Source: Eopsaltria australis
Lineage: Eukaryota; Chordata; Aves; Passeriformes; Petroicidae
Assembly (NCBI GenBank): GCA_034509425.1
Contig: JAVTVJ010000566.1
Coordinates: 1,226,953 to 1,290,952, forward strand
Reading direction: 5' to 3'
Length of the DNA stretch: 64,000 nucleotides
Shown here: piece by piece, positions 25,956 to 38,600 of the stretch
Numbering within the stretch: the first letter of the stretch is position 1
Layout of the letters: the number at the start of each line of letters is the position of its first letter
Translations under genes and position numbers: made by a program
The notes under the pieces: generated by a model
Databases searched by the model: none
What the model was told of the DNA's origin: nothing
What the model saw: only the letters and a program-made list of their open reading frames with translations

Positions 25956-27509
25956 CTCCAAGGCAGATCCTTGCACTGTAAGATCCCAGATTTCAACACT
26001 GCTCAACCTGAACATGTTGAAATTTCAGAGCACTATTGGAAAACCATTATATTGTCTACTGGTGAGGTAAATCTAAGGATAAAAACAACTGAAAGAGCTC
26101 CTTAATAGACCCCATAATTTGGAGATGACTTCAAATGGGAAAGTAGAAGTTTTGTAGTTTATAAAATCAAACATTACTGCAGGCCAGGCTGAGCAGGAGG
26201 TGAATGAAGATCCAGAAACAAGAGAGGGACAGATGGAACCAGGGATGAGCTGGGCTCTCCTCTGTCAGCAGCCAGATCCCTCCAGCTCCAAAGAAAGGAA
26301 ATAAAGGCAGCAGATTTGCAGCAATAAAATTACAACTGTAACACACAGATGTTTTCACACAAACCAAACAGACAACGTGGGCATGACCCAGAAAATAAAA
26401 GCAGTTACTGCTCTTGGCACAACTCCAGAAAAACCCAGTGCTTGTTCTGAAACAAGAAATCACACAAAGGGCCATTTCTGCACAACTGTTCAGAATTTCT
26501 CTACCTTACACATAAATGTGGATCTAAAGCTAATTTATTGCAGTGCTATGAAATTATTATCACCAACAACCCCGTTGAAGGGGATGCACAAAAATAATCT
26601 TGTATTTTGGGACACCTTTCAATAAATGTGTCATTAAGCTTAAAGTCAGAACAGAAAAGGGAAAAATAAAAAATCAGAGGAGAGTAATAGATCACTCTGC
26701 ACTCTTCAATTTGCTAAATAAGATCTCCTTTTAAGCTTATGGATGACAGAATTTTCTGTAGTGACATTGTTTATTGCTGCCCTGCAGATTTGTAGCCAGA
26801 ATTCTGCTCTCACAGGTAATTGACTTCTGAGTCAGCAGCAAAAGAGGGGAAAAAAATAAAATCAAGTAATTTTGGTGTTTGCTTCCTGGGGGGAAAATGA
26901 GTTCTGTTCAGGCTGAGGCAAAGCACTTTGAAAAAGCTTTTTTTTTTTTTTTTTTTTTCTTCTTGAACAACAGAACAAAAAGCAGAAGTTATAAAAGCAG
27001 AGTGTTAATTGACTGCATCCTCTCTTTGTTTCACAAGTTCAGTCAGGACACTCACCTTGGATTGGAAAATCCATGTTCAGATCCCTCCTCCTCCAGGTCA
27101 GAATTTGAATGGCATCCCAGAAATAAAGTCTGGGTTCCCAGCCAGGGAAAAAAGAAAACCCCAAACAGATGCTCATTAACTAAGAACTTACACATTGCTT
27201 TTTACAGCAGAACTGTGAAAATTCTGAGATCATTTCACTAAAGACTGGGTGACTGAACAAGGAGTGAAGGTTGAGGACCACCTCGATTCTAAGGCAACTT
27301 TAACTGCTGCTAAAAGAATTGGGTTTATAATGTTGAAACTGATTTAAAACACGGTGTTAGAGGCAACAGGGAAGTTGCAAAGTGCTTTATTCCAACCCTC
27401 CCAGACACTTGAGGAAGTGCTGAAATAAGGACCTACAGAAACAAGTGCATAAAAAAAAGCAGAGAAAGTAGTAAATATGTCAAATCCAATCTCCAAAATA
27501 CGTCAGATC

Positions 27510-27612
27510 TCCAATAGTGCTAAAAAATAATAAATTCTCCTCAACTCAGCCTTGGAGAAGGATCTTTTTTGGGGATCAGCTATCCAAAACAAATAATCAT
27601 TGCTTATTTATT
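27510..27612 (+). repeat. Dispersed ~100-bp repeat, copy A
   Basis: This copy and 31012-31115 share aatagtgctaaaaaataata-type starts, attctcctcaa, ggatctttttt, ggatcagctatccaaaac, aaataatcattgc and tatttatt in the same order and orientation. They are about 90% identical by eye and 3.5 kb apart. It may be a fragment of an interspersed repeat family that I do not recognise, or a local copy-and-insert event. Confidence 0.88.
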
Positions 27613-30600
27613 GCTGAAATATTTCAACTCCTTTCCTCTCACCAGCTTCACCACTTTTTTGTGTGGCACTGCCATTTCCAAGAATGCCCTCAGTGCTTTT
27701 AAAGGACATCCTGGAAAACACCCTGCACTTTTCTAGTCACCTTCCAGTCCTTCCAATTAACAAAGAACTTTTTTTATTATTTCCTAAAACCAAATTAAAC
27801 AAGCCAAATCATATGTGCCACATGAAGAATGGCCAGATTTCCACAATCCAGCACATTCCAGTTGTAAAATCCAGTTTATTTCTGTAGCTTCCATCCCCAC
27901 CAGAAAACTCCATGCACCAAACCTAATCAGTGAATAATTTCCCTGCATTGTTGGGGAGTTCTGGTAAAACAGACAAATCCCAATTGCCATTTGAGAAATG
28001 CCAATCATTCAGGGGCATTTGCACTGACAGGTTCCATATGGGATGTGCCATCACCATTAACAGCCTGGGATTCAGCCAGCTGTGATTTTCAGAGCCCTGC
28101 TTGGGATCTGATGACAAATTCCACCCCCTGCACTTGCCAGACAACATTTAAAGAGATGAAGTTTCACCAAACACCATTTATTTGAGGGGGGAATGGCACC
28201 ACCCCCATATTGTATCCCCAAATAGCTGAGAAGGGCTGAGGAAGAAAAGCCACATTTTGTGGCTGCCCCTACCCAGGAGCTCTGGGCAGGAACATCTGGG
28301 GTGTTTGAAGGATGCTATGAGGTGTTTACAAACTGCAGGCAGCTGAACTTTTGAAAAATTCATTCCAAAGGAACACGCAGGCCCTTTGTCCCTGCAGGAA
28401 TTTCCATCCCTCCACTGGCTCTGCTAATGGGGTTCCCCTCTCCTAAAACACCAGGCACACAATTGCCCCATTTTCCAGCCTATTTAACAAGTTGAAAACA
28501 TCCTTTTATTTTCTTGCTACAATAAACTCGGAGGAAAAGAGGGTGAAACGTTCTGGGGGTAAGAATAATTCATTGTTTTTTTAAAGCAAAACAAGCCAAG
28601 CGAGCAGTAGGACCCTAACACTCCTGCTTCCAAGAAAATCCTAAAATTAATGGGATGGCCCTGGCAGCACTCACAGGAAGCTGCTCTGAGCGATACAAAC
28701 AGCTCAAGGTTTTGGGAAGACAAAAAGCAGAAGGTCAGGAGTTCAGCCATTCAGATATTTTATTGAAAAATAGGTTTACTGATATTTAAAACAGAGGAGA
28801 TATTCGTGTTTTCTGTGAGGCTCATCAATTTCAGAGCAGAATACTCTCCATGTTATTACTCAGTTTTATTATTTCAAGCTTTTGGTGTCCATACAACATC
28901 AGATGATTCCAGGCTGCATCTCAAGGATTGAACCCCTTATGTTTTCCCATCACGTGATTACTATGCTGAAACATCACATTTCCATACACTCCTGCCTTCC
29001 ATTAAAAAAAAAAAAAGGATGATTTATGTCACAAACTCCGCTCCAAAACTAACAGGACTCCCTCCACCATTGATCAAACATTACTTAAATGACAAACTGA
29101 TAAATCTGCTTTTAGCACCTCTCATGGCTGTTAAGGGATTACAAATGTAGGTTTCTGCTGACACTGCTCCTTGGAAATCAGAGCTTTTCCTTCAGGAAGC
29201 TTCAGTTTCTCTTTTGCTGGACAGCACAGGCAAGATCTGACCACAAGCACAGTTGCTGAATCATAAAAACTATTCAATTACTTAATTACACATTAATTTC
29301 TGCAATTAAAGAATCCAGGGTATTAAAGTGAGTTGCAGAACACCACCCAGTCTCATCACACCTCTAATTTTTGAGACCAACTTTTTGTGTTTATCAAGTA
29401 TCTGCCTCTTCTCTGAGCCAAGCTGGTAAAAAAGACAAACCTAATCAATATCCTAATTAGCCATGAAAGAAGAAACAAGCATCCACATGGTAAATCCATT
29501 TATGGATAGGAGAAATTATCCTGGAGAACTTCTCACCTTCCCTTCAAACAAAGACCTGAAGAAGTTGTCAAGCTCTGAATGAAAGTTTTTGCTGGGTTGG
29601 TTCATAGGAGACACCCAAGAGCTGGCAAACCCTGATTAAAAACTCTGAAAGCACTGAAAAACAACACATATAAAAAATACTGTTAAATTTCTTTGCAAAA
29701 TGCAAAAGAAATATCTGAATTCAAGTGGTTGTGCTGCCCTCAACCAGGCAGGATTGCAGCAAGTGTTGTCACACAAAATAAAAAAGCCTTGATTTACTAG
29801 AGGAGTCCTGGAAGCCACAGGAAGGAAGGTTTTTAGTAGAAGCATCATACACAACCTTTTCATTATAAGATAAATACTTAATTAGGTTAAATTGGGAAAA
29901 AAGCAAGACAGGGATTTAATCAGTCTCTGGAATGACTCACTAGTAAAGGAACAGAACCCAACACTCTCCAAAGCAAGGAATTTTGAAGGACACAAACATA
30001 TTTTAGATGCCAAAAGAACTCTAAACCTGCTCCTTACTAAACCAACTGGATTCCCTTGCACCCCTGAAGCAAAGTTCCATGGATGAGCAGCAATACTGGA
30101 ATATTTTAATTCAGAATGCAAGACCTTTTCCATGTATTTATTTATTACAAGAAATTAATCATTAAATTTATTTATTAAACTATTAATTTAATAATTTTTA
30201 AATTTATTCAATAATTTATTATTTGCCATTTTGGACCTACAGGTACAAATGAAATACAAAGGGCAAGTCACATGATAAGGTTGTGTTCTATTGGAAATTT
30301 TTCATTGTTTTAAGTAATATTTTGCTGTAGAATATTTCTTGTCCTTACACTACAGTTCCTCCCACTTCTACTCAGAATGGCATAAGTTGTGAACAGAAAA
30401 TAAACAAGAATTTTGACATGAAGCAATTTCCCTTCTGTGCAAAAATGCTGTCCTGTTCCCCATTTTCCTGAAGCAGATGAATGTCTAGAAAAAAAGGAAA
30501 ACAAAAAAAAAAAAAAAAAAAAAAAAAACCAAAACCCAAAACACACAACCAAACCAGTGCTGGAAAAACCTCACAATCCTCCAAAAAACAAACAGCAAAT

Positions 30601-31011
30601 GATCCTTGATCATTTCTTGATCTCAGTTTCTTTGTACCAACTGCATTCCTAGAGCAATTCCATCCAATTCCTCTCTTTTAGTCACTCAGAGCACCTTCAG
30701 GAGCTGAGGTATTTTCAGTGCTGCTGTAACTGTTCCCACAGGAGGATGGAAGCTCTTTAAAGTTCTGCAAACACTGGTATTAAATCCTGCCTCAGGCTCA
30801 GTGCCCATAATTTGCCATAAATTTACACAACAAACAGTGGCAGCGTGGGTGGAAAGTGCTGGTGATGCTGGAAATATTTCATCATTAATATCTTCAATAC
30901 GAATAACAACAGTCAGGTCTAATTCTGCTGGAAATTCTGCTTGGTTCTGATTTAAAACGATTGGCAATTTAATTTTTTTTATTTAAAACAATGAGCTTGC
31001 AGAGTCACCAT
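27613..31011 (-). other. VGLL4: Probable VGLL4 5' intron, between repeat copies
   Basis: No exon recognised. It holds an AT-only patch at about 30135-30225 and a 26-A run at 30503-30528. Open frames here are short and unlike any known family. Confidence 0.5.
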
Positions 31012-31115
31012 CTTCAATAATGCTAAAAAATAATAAATTCTCCTCAATTAAGCCTCAAAGCAGGATCTTTTTTTGGGATCAGCTATCCAAAACAAATAAT
31101 CATTGCATATTTATT
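31012..31115 (+). repeat. Dispersed ~100-bp repeat, copy B
   Basis: Second copy of the element at 27510-27612, in direct orientation. The homology ends abruptly after ttatttatt/atatttatt on the right, and fades around ttcaataatgc on the left. Confidence 0.88.
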
Positions 31116-32734
31116 CATGAGGAGGTGGCAGCCAGCACAAAATTCATGTTTCTAATGAACTCCTGATAGCAGTGAGGAACAGTAAGAACTGATGGGGCTC
31201 TTGTCTACACGAGGATTTTATTACAGAGTGGATTAGGGCAGGGATTTTAAAGCACAATAATTCCTCTGTAGCAGAAATATCAACTGTATGGTCTGGCTTA
31301 ATTATTTGAAGTGGATTAAACTAAACCACATAAAAGCAACTGTTGCCAAACAGTAACAGTGTTCACAGGCAAGAAGTGTGGAATTGCAGTTCCAGGCTTC
31401 CCTGCACGCACGTGACTGATGGCACATGTGCAAGGAGCATGGTTCCACCAAAGATAGTTATAATTTTTTTTTTAATGTAGCTCTGTATCAAGTTTTGCAA
31501 AACACAAATCAAGCCTCAACAGGTATGGATTTGGTTCAAGGTGTTAAAATACGAAGTTTTACCCAGGGCTCGGTGATGCCAGTTATGAGTTGTTCACAAA
31601 GCTTTCATTTCCTTCTGGAAGTGTATTTTCTCCTGCTTGCCCACAGCAGATTTTCACTCTGTTACCCTGAGAGAGTGAAAAATACAGGTTTTTCCTCATT
31701 CTTTCCCACATTTTTAAACGGGGCTTAAATATTGGAGGGAAGTGTAAGTAAAATGTTCCTAAAAATCCACACAGGCTGAGAACAAAGTGCTCACAGTAAA
31801 ATCTGCAAGCACAAGTCCTGATTAGGGTTTTCCTTCACTGTTCTCCCAGTGTCAAGATTCTGCTTTTAAAACTGTTTATAACTGAAAGACCAGTTCCCAA
31901 ACCCCTTATACCAGATAAAACCAAAATTGTAATCCTGCTCACTGCTTCAATACTTGCTTAAACCCTACCAGCTTATGCTGTGCTCTTCTAAAAGCAGCCA
32001 GATTGAACCCTGAGCAGGTGAGAAATCAGAACAACTCCAGGAGAAAGTGCAGGGAAAGAAGAGGAACAAGTGTCAAGCATCTCGTTGGAAACTGCAAAAC
32101 TCAAGTGTACAACAACCCACATTCAGTGAGGTTTAAGGCTGTGATAACAATAAAAACCCAGCAGAGATGCACATCACACAATGGTTACTTCTTCTAAATC
32201 CCCCTTCTGAAGTCCTGGAAAGATCCCAGCAAAACCTTACAGGTGCTATTTGCAGATGAAATAGTTGCACATTACCTATAGCTCCTCATCAGGGGAAACA
32301 GATTTTTTTTATGGCCTTTCCTCCACTATTAATAAATCAGAAATTAGTGATAAACCTTTAACATGTCTGGCTGATAATGACATCACTGCCTCTCTTCTTT
32401 TTTTCACTCTTCCTTTGATTTTTTTTAAGCACTATAAACCCAAATAACTGCTCCCATCCCCGTGGCAAGAGTTAAAATCCCAAACTGCAGTAGCCGTTCC
32501 TGCTCCATAATTAATCTTTCCCGTGGCACAGTAGTTAAACAAATGTGGTTCATAAATTTTCATTGCTAACAAGTGCAGGATGATTTAGAGTGGGAGCTGC
32601 TGAAATGCAGTTTATGGTTCCTGAGTTAAAGCAGAGATGAGGATGAAAGCAGCAGCCAGGCTTCAATTATCCCTGACCAGGGAATATCCCAGTATGGATA
32701 CTGGGAAATCAACTGGGGGCCACCCATCAGTGCT

Positions 32735-32943
32735 GGGCATCACTCAGTGGGTCTGTCCTGCCTCTTATTCCCCTCTCTCTTTTCATTACTGTAATTATAA
32801 TATTTTAGTTCAATAATTAAGTTTTCTTATCTCTACCCACAGGTTTTAGCCTTTTTTTCTGAGTCCTCTCCCCATCCCAGCAGGGCTGGGGACATTCAAG
32901 AGAGGAGTTTTGTAGCACTTGGGTGCTGGCTGAGGTTAAACTC
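32735..32943 (+). mobile_element. Relic solo LTR 3' part, avian ERV-L-like
   Basis: The order cctcttattcccctctctct, an AT-rich tract with attataatattt, ttcaataattaagttttctta, tctctacccacaggttttag, ctctccccatcccagcaggg, and finally ggtgctggctgaggttaaac corresponds to the 3' half of LTRs that are common in bird genomes (ERV-L group). Those LTRs typically end '...ggctggggttaaacca...'. The 5' part is not recognisable and no internal retroviral genes flank it. It is an old, decayed non-coding copy. Identification is from memory. Confidence 0.65.
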
Positions 32944-33230
32944 ATTTCTTTAAGTGCTGCTAAAGTTGAAAAGTGTTTGTTTTAAACAGTTCATGATTTG
33001 TATACACACTGAGACATTCCAGCATTACTTGGCCCTGCAGTGAGAGCCCACAGAGATAAGAGGATCCATCACATTTCAAAGCATTACATTCATAAATCCT
33101 GGGAATATTCCTGCACTCCTGGCCATGACTGGAATACTGGAACTCTGCAGAATTCTGTGTTAGACTAAGTGAGTGGGGATAGAGAAATGTAGAACTGCTA
33201 GAACCTCACTGAAAGCTCGAGCACCACTGC

Positions 33231-33428
33231 TAAATTCAAGATTTAAAACTAACTTTCAAACTAACTTCTTTTTACTCAGAATGAGTTCAAGCATAGCTGT
33301 TAAATTTGAGATTAAAACTAACTTCCAAACTAACTTTGTTACCCAGAATGAGTTCAAGGATAACTGGTAAATTCAAGATTTAAAACTAACTTCCAAACTA
33401 CCTTCTTTTTACCCAGAATGAGTTCCAA
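33231..33428. repeat. Tandem triplication, ~70-bp unit
   Basis: Three copies start at about 33231, 33301 and 33368. Each contains taaattcaagatttaaaact, aacttccaaactaac and cagaatgagttcaa. Spacing is about 70 and 67 bp, so the middle copy has a small deletion. Confidence 0.93.
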
Positions 33429-35100
33429 AAGCTGACACAGAAAAGCTCAGCTCATTTCTCCCTCTCAGCAGCACTTTGGGGTGTGATACAACAGCAGGGC
33501 AAGCCGGAGACAGCACAAGTTGGAAGCTGCAGAGTGGCATAAATCTAATTAAGTCTAAGTGGTAAGACTAAAGGAATGTAAATTAGAAGCAGATACTCAT
33601 CAGCTCCCTCACATGCAAGTTGCACTGAATCAGACTTCCTCTGGATTCTTTAAATCCAGCATTCCTACCCTGTGGAGCTCAAAAAATCAAACTGCAGTCT
33701 TAGGCAATAGTTACCCCAAAAGAATGCATTTAAGCTTGAGAAAACTGAGAATTCATATTCAAAATTTACTTTTTTAAATGTAGCCAAAAGAAATCCCCCT
33801 GCCCCAAGGCCAAAATCATGGTTGAAATTATTTCCTCAAGGAGTTCCACTGCTGCTCATTTTAGCAGTAATAGTCAATAACTGGGGCAAATCAACCAAAT
33901 CATCCCTTTGCAGTGGCACCACTGAAAACTTGGTATTTCTCCAGCAGAAAAATGACCGTGCAAGAACAGCAAAACCAATGTTCATTACAAAGCAGATTTT
34001 CAGCAGTAAAACCAATTATTTCATTCCACATTCAAGGCAAATCATTTTCACAAATATATACAGAACAAAGGACCAACAGAAGAAAAGCTGCATTCACCTT
34101 AATTTGATCTATAGAAGCTGCTCACAAAGCAGTTTGAAATCCAAATTACCATTTTTCCAGACAGAAATCCAAAATATCATTTTTCTCCTGAGGTTGATGC
34201 CCAAAGTGCACGCACTCCTCAGAAAACACCAAGGACATTCATCACTGAGCACACAGGTGACAATCTGATCTGTGAAGTGGCACTGCAGCTTGGCAGAGTT
34301 GAAAATATTATTTTAACATTAGTTAACCCATCTGAAATTCTTACCATGAATGGTAAAAGCAAAATTATTACCCAAAAAATGGGCAACACGAGCCTCTGAC
34401 TATTTAAAATCCTGTAATTGTCTTTTGCTTGCAGAGAAAGGTAAATATGAAGAGCTCATTCCTAATTACAACAGTTAATCAGAGAGTTTTTATCAACTGA
34501 AATCTTTGCATTTCACTGGTGCCCACCCAGCTGAGTGTTCTTAAATGAGATCAAACCAAAATTATCAGGGAGTCTGAGTTCTCACACTGCTTGACAGCAG
34601 CTCCATCACAACTTTTTGTCTGCCAACAATGCAAATACAAGTGGGAAAAGAGAGGCACCTCCACGTGAATTAAGTACATTTTAAAATAAATTCGTGTTTA
34701 TATTATTCATATTTATATTTAAATTTATTCAAAATAAATTCAGTCACTCTCTCCTGATGACTAAATGCAAGATGTTGGGTTTGCACCTGAGAAAAAGAAA
34801 CTCTGGAGGGTTTTCTGCACATTTAAATGACCCTGAAGAGAGTTTTCTACACATTTTGGAGTCAGTAAAATCCCAAGCTGGATCAAAGCAGCCTCTGGGC
34901 TGATTCACAGTGCAAACACAAAGCAGCTGGGCCCAGCAAGGCAGGGAACTCACGTTTCTCATCATCAGCATGGACCAGAGATGCTGCTCTCGACAAAACA
35001 TCCAAGGGAGTCTCCATTCCTCTCTGGATCCTGCAAAAGTCACAAGCAAAGTTTCAGGGAGCAAATTGAACACTCTGGGTGCTGTGGCAGCTGCTCAGAG

Positions 35101-35119
35101 CACACACACACACACACAC
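35101..35119. repeat. (CA)n microsatellite
   Basis: About nine perfect CA units, just left of the 35.16 kb tandem duplication. Confidence 0.95.
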
Positions 35120-35160
35120 CAGGGTTACAGGAGGAGTGATGCTCAACAGGAGCACCACGG

Positions 35161-35338
35161 CAAAAAGAATCAAAAATCTAAATTTCTGATTTTTTTTTTG
35201 TATTACACCAGCACAGGACTCGTTAAAAGAGCAGCAAAAATAATCAAAAATCCAACTTTCTGCTGCTCTTTTTGTGTTACACCAGCACAGGACTTGTTAA
35301 AAGAACAGCAGAAAGAATCAAAAATCCGACTTTCAGCA
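35161..35338. repeat. Tandem duplication, ~73-bp unit, 2.5 copies
   Basis: The blocks ttacaccagcacaggact, cgttaaaagagcagcaaaaa and aatcaaaaatccaactttc recur. A leading partial copy starts aaaaagaatcaaaaatcta. The duplication opens a spurious 177-residue plus-strand frame. Confidence 0.92.
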
Positions 35339-35382
35339 GGTCTGGCTGCCTGTAAGGACATGGATTGCTTTAGATCCTCAAT

Positions 35383-35622
35383 AAACTTCACCTGCACACA
35401 CTCCCCCATGCACAAAGCAGAATCATCCAAATTTATCATTTAAGATTGTTTTTACTAATAATCAGACAGTTGACCTGTGGGTATGTGTGTGTACATTCCA
35501 GAAACTTCACCTCCACACTCTCCCCTATGTCCAAAGCAGAATCATCCAAATTTTATCATTTTATTAAGATTTTTTTTTAACTAATAATCATATAGTTGGA
35601 CTCTGAGTATGTGCATGCACAA
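35383..35622. repeat. Tandem duplication, ~119-bp unit, two copies
   Basis: Copies start at 35383 and 35502. Shared blocks are aaacttcacctgcacac-type, aaagcagaatcatccaaatt, tatcatttaagatt, ttttactaataatca and gagtatgtg. It lies only about 45 bp from the preceding unrelated tandem array. Confidence 0.9.
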
Positions 35623-38600
35623 CCACACACAGAACTGTATTTTTTTCAATCATGATCACACCTCAGTGGTTGTTTTTCCCTGGATTTTACCCCTTACAAC
35701 AGATAATTCCCATCCATGAAAAGTTAATTCCCAGCACATTAAAAATGCCTATTCCAGCACTACACCAAGCAAAAAATTCCCATAAAACCAATGACTGTAT
35801 TGCAGCAACTCAAAGTTTCACATAAACGGCTTCAAAAATAAATAAAATAAAATGTTTCTATATAAAATTCCAAAAATATGAAAGGGCAAGGAAGGAAGAG
35901 AACAACATGGTGTCAAGATGGTTTTATTACCAGGCCAACAACTTAAACACGTTTTCAAATAAAAAGGCAACAGCACAGGCAGAACTGTTAAGAAAAAAAA
36001 AAAAAATAGAGAAAGAGAAAAAATCCCAGAACAGCTAAATTTTGTTGAGGTTTTTCCACAAAAAAACTTAGCAAAAGTTTTTTTTTTTTACAAGAACTGT
36101 TTACTGTAAGTTACTTTACAGTATGATTTAAATAAAAAAAAAGGTAGAGGCAGCTCCAGAAATCTCCAACACATGTCCAACGTGTACATTGACTTAACAG
36201 CAAGCACATGTTTGGGAAGCAATTTCCTTGAGTTTGCCCTAAAACAATAAACTTCACTATCCTCACTCCCTCTTCCCAAATAAGTCAAAGACTTTGAAGG
36301 AATCAAAGACTTTAAAGCGTAAGAGAAAGGATTTTAAAGAGTTTGAAAGTTGAAAAAAATGTATTTTTAAGCTTAAAGTATTTTTTTTAAGTTTAAATAA
36401 TGAAATCCAGTAAGATTTCCTTAGTGCTGTGCAAGAAGAAGAGATAAATATGAAATAATCGAGTGTATTGAGGATTAAAAGATGCTTCTCCCTCCCTGCC
36501 AGAATCAGCTTTTGCTCAGGAAGAATATTTTAAGTAAACTTATAAAGTACATTAACTCTTTAATTTAAAGACAGTACCTGTGGGCAAGAGGTTTTAGAAA
36601 ACAAGATCTTAGCTTATTTTGTTATTTTTTCTTCATTAAATATTTATTCCTTTCACACCTGGCCACATTCTCCTCCAAACCAAAGCAAAAATTTGGAAGA
36701 GGATTTTCCCTGAAAAGCCTTCAGCACCATTCCACTTGGATCCCTCAGACCTTGATGTTAATTTTGTTCATATTTTTTGTTTTCTTGGAGTTTAAAACAG
36801 CAGACTGACCCTCTCACAAAAATTTCTCTAACAGAGTGCAAATTCAATTGGAAAAATGACTTCAATTTGTCCACACCAGACTGAGATAACTCAGGATTCA
36901 GTGCTAACTTTGTCCTACACTTCAAAGACAGTAATTCAAATATTTTTGGTCCACTCTTTAGGAAAAGCTCCACCTTTTGCTAAAGGACAATGTAAAGGAT
37001 AATAAAATTATTAAAAACAAATTAACGACATTAAAAACCAATTTTTTTCTTCCAGCTTTCCAGTAATTCTCAAATAATGGGAGCAGCAGATGCCCAATCC
37101 CTTTCCGGAGCGTGCTCCCAGTAAGAATTAACTGGGGACAGAAACCCACACTGGGAGAAGGAAACAGGAACCTGAATTCTGCTCAGGAAATTGGACACTT
37201 TAAAAACAACTTGGCTAAAAGTGGCCTCAGTGTACCTTTGTGTATTATTAAAGTTCATATCATATGAGGGATGTTGTGCTCATTCACAAATTGCAATTCC
37301 AGGGTGCAACTGCAGATATTCTGTCACTTTTTAAATAGATAAAAACAAAGTTACCTGCAAGGAGCTATAAATTCCCAGATTATTTTTCAAACAGTGTTAA
37401 ATATCTCTTTATCTCTAAATTAGATTAACAAATCACTGATTACAATTCAGGAAATAAATGAAGGTTGCCCAGGAGAGTGAGAGAGGAGAGATCCTCTCAG
37501 CTCCAAGTTTAAAACCTTAAATTGGTCAGGACAAGGTCAGAAAATGCTGCACCTGGGCCAGGGCTGCCTTGAGAGGACAGCCCAGGCATCCTTTTCTCAG
37601 AAAGGAAAGACCAGTGTACCTCCCAGGCTTCCAAGAAATCAAAAATAAAAAGAAAAGAAAATAAAAAAACCTCAAACAAACAAAAAAAGAAAACCACACA
37701 AAAAAAAACCCCACAGTTAATGAGGAGATTCCTGAGCAAACCCAGCTCTTTCTCAGTGTGACACAAACCTGTCTATGCAGCAGAACCCAACTTGGAATTT
37801 TTAAGTGTCCCCACCAAAACTCAACTCTCTGGAAGTGCTTGGTAAGGGAAATACAACTGAATTTCCCCTGGCTACATCTGATTGAAACACCCTGGAAACA
37901 GTTCCCAAGTTTATCTCACTGGTTACAAAGTCTTAACTGTTAAATTCACGGAGACATGAGCCAAAAGCACTTTTACAAGCGTTCAAGGTATTTTTATCTA
38001 CTGTAATTTCAAATATTAGTTTAATATCTTAACAAGTGCTCTTTTTTATCTGTTGCTGCTCCCACTCAGCATTGCCTTATTCTGTCCTCTCACCTCACAG
38101 CAGCAAAGAAACATTCTAAAAAACTGTAAAACCATAAAATGTGAAATCAGAGATGTCTGAAAGGCTGATTTAAACACTGATCCACCTGTAAATTTTTTAT
38201 GCAACACCAGAAGCCCACAACACCCATCAATGTAAAGAAAAATCACTTTATTTTCCCTCTCCTCCTCATGTTTTTGCAAGTTCCAGGAACACGCAGAGCA
38301 CTCTCCAGTTTTGCAAACGCCTCCTGTTGTTTTGTTTTGAAGGCTGTAGAGAAGTGAAAGCTTCAGAAAATGAATATTTAAGTATTTTCAGGGGTTTTTG
38401 CAGCACCTTCCAAGCATCACGAGGAGCATGGAGGGAAAAACCCTGAGGTTGCTTGTTTGAAGTTCAGTTAACAGCCAGCAGAGCAACCAGCAGCTCTCAG
38501 CCTGAATAGACAATTATTTAATCCCTCCAAAGTTCATATCCACAGTGGGGGATGACAGGAAAAACATGAGATAAAGAGAACTTCACATTTGATATTTAAA

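Larger units (their letters stand above)
22283..27509 (-). other. VGLL4: Probable VGLL4 5' intron, middle part
   Basis: AT-rich sequence without recognisable exons. Notable simple repeats are an AAT array (25012-25049), a minisatellite-like A-rich array (25765-25955) and a 21-T run (26938-26958). Short open frames on both strands resemble nothing I know. Confidence 0.55.

Noticed and set aside
25577..25999. 140-codon Phe/Ile-rich minus-strand frame that looks like a membrane protein
   Set aside because: It is produced by the A-rich 18-20-bp minisatellite, so the hydrophobic pattern is a repeat artefact.
34910..35443. 177-codon plus-strand frame with internal repeats
   Set aside because: It runs through the CA repeat and the 73-bp tandem duplication. 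The peptide repeats mirror the DNA duplication and no family matches.
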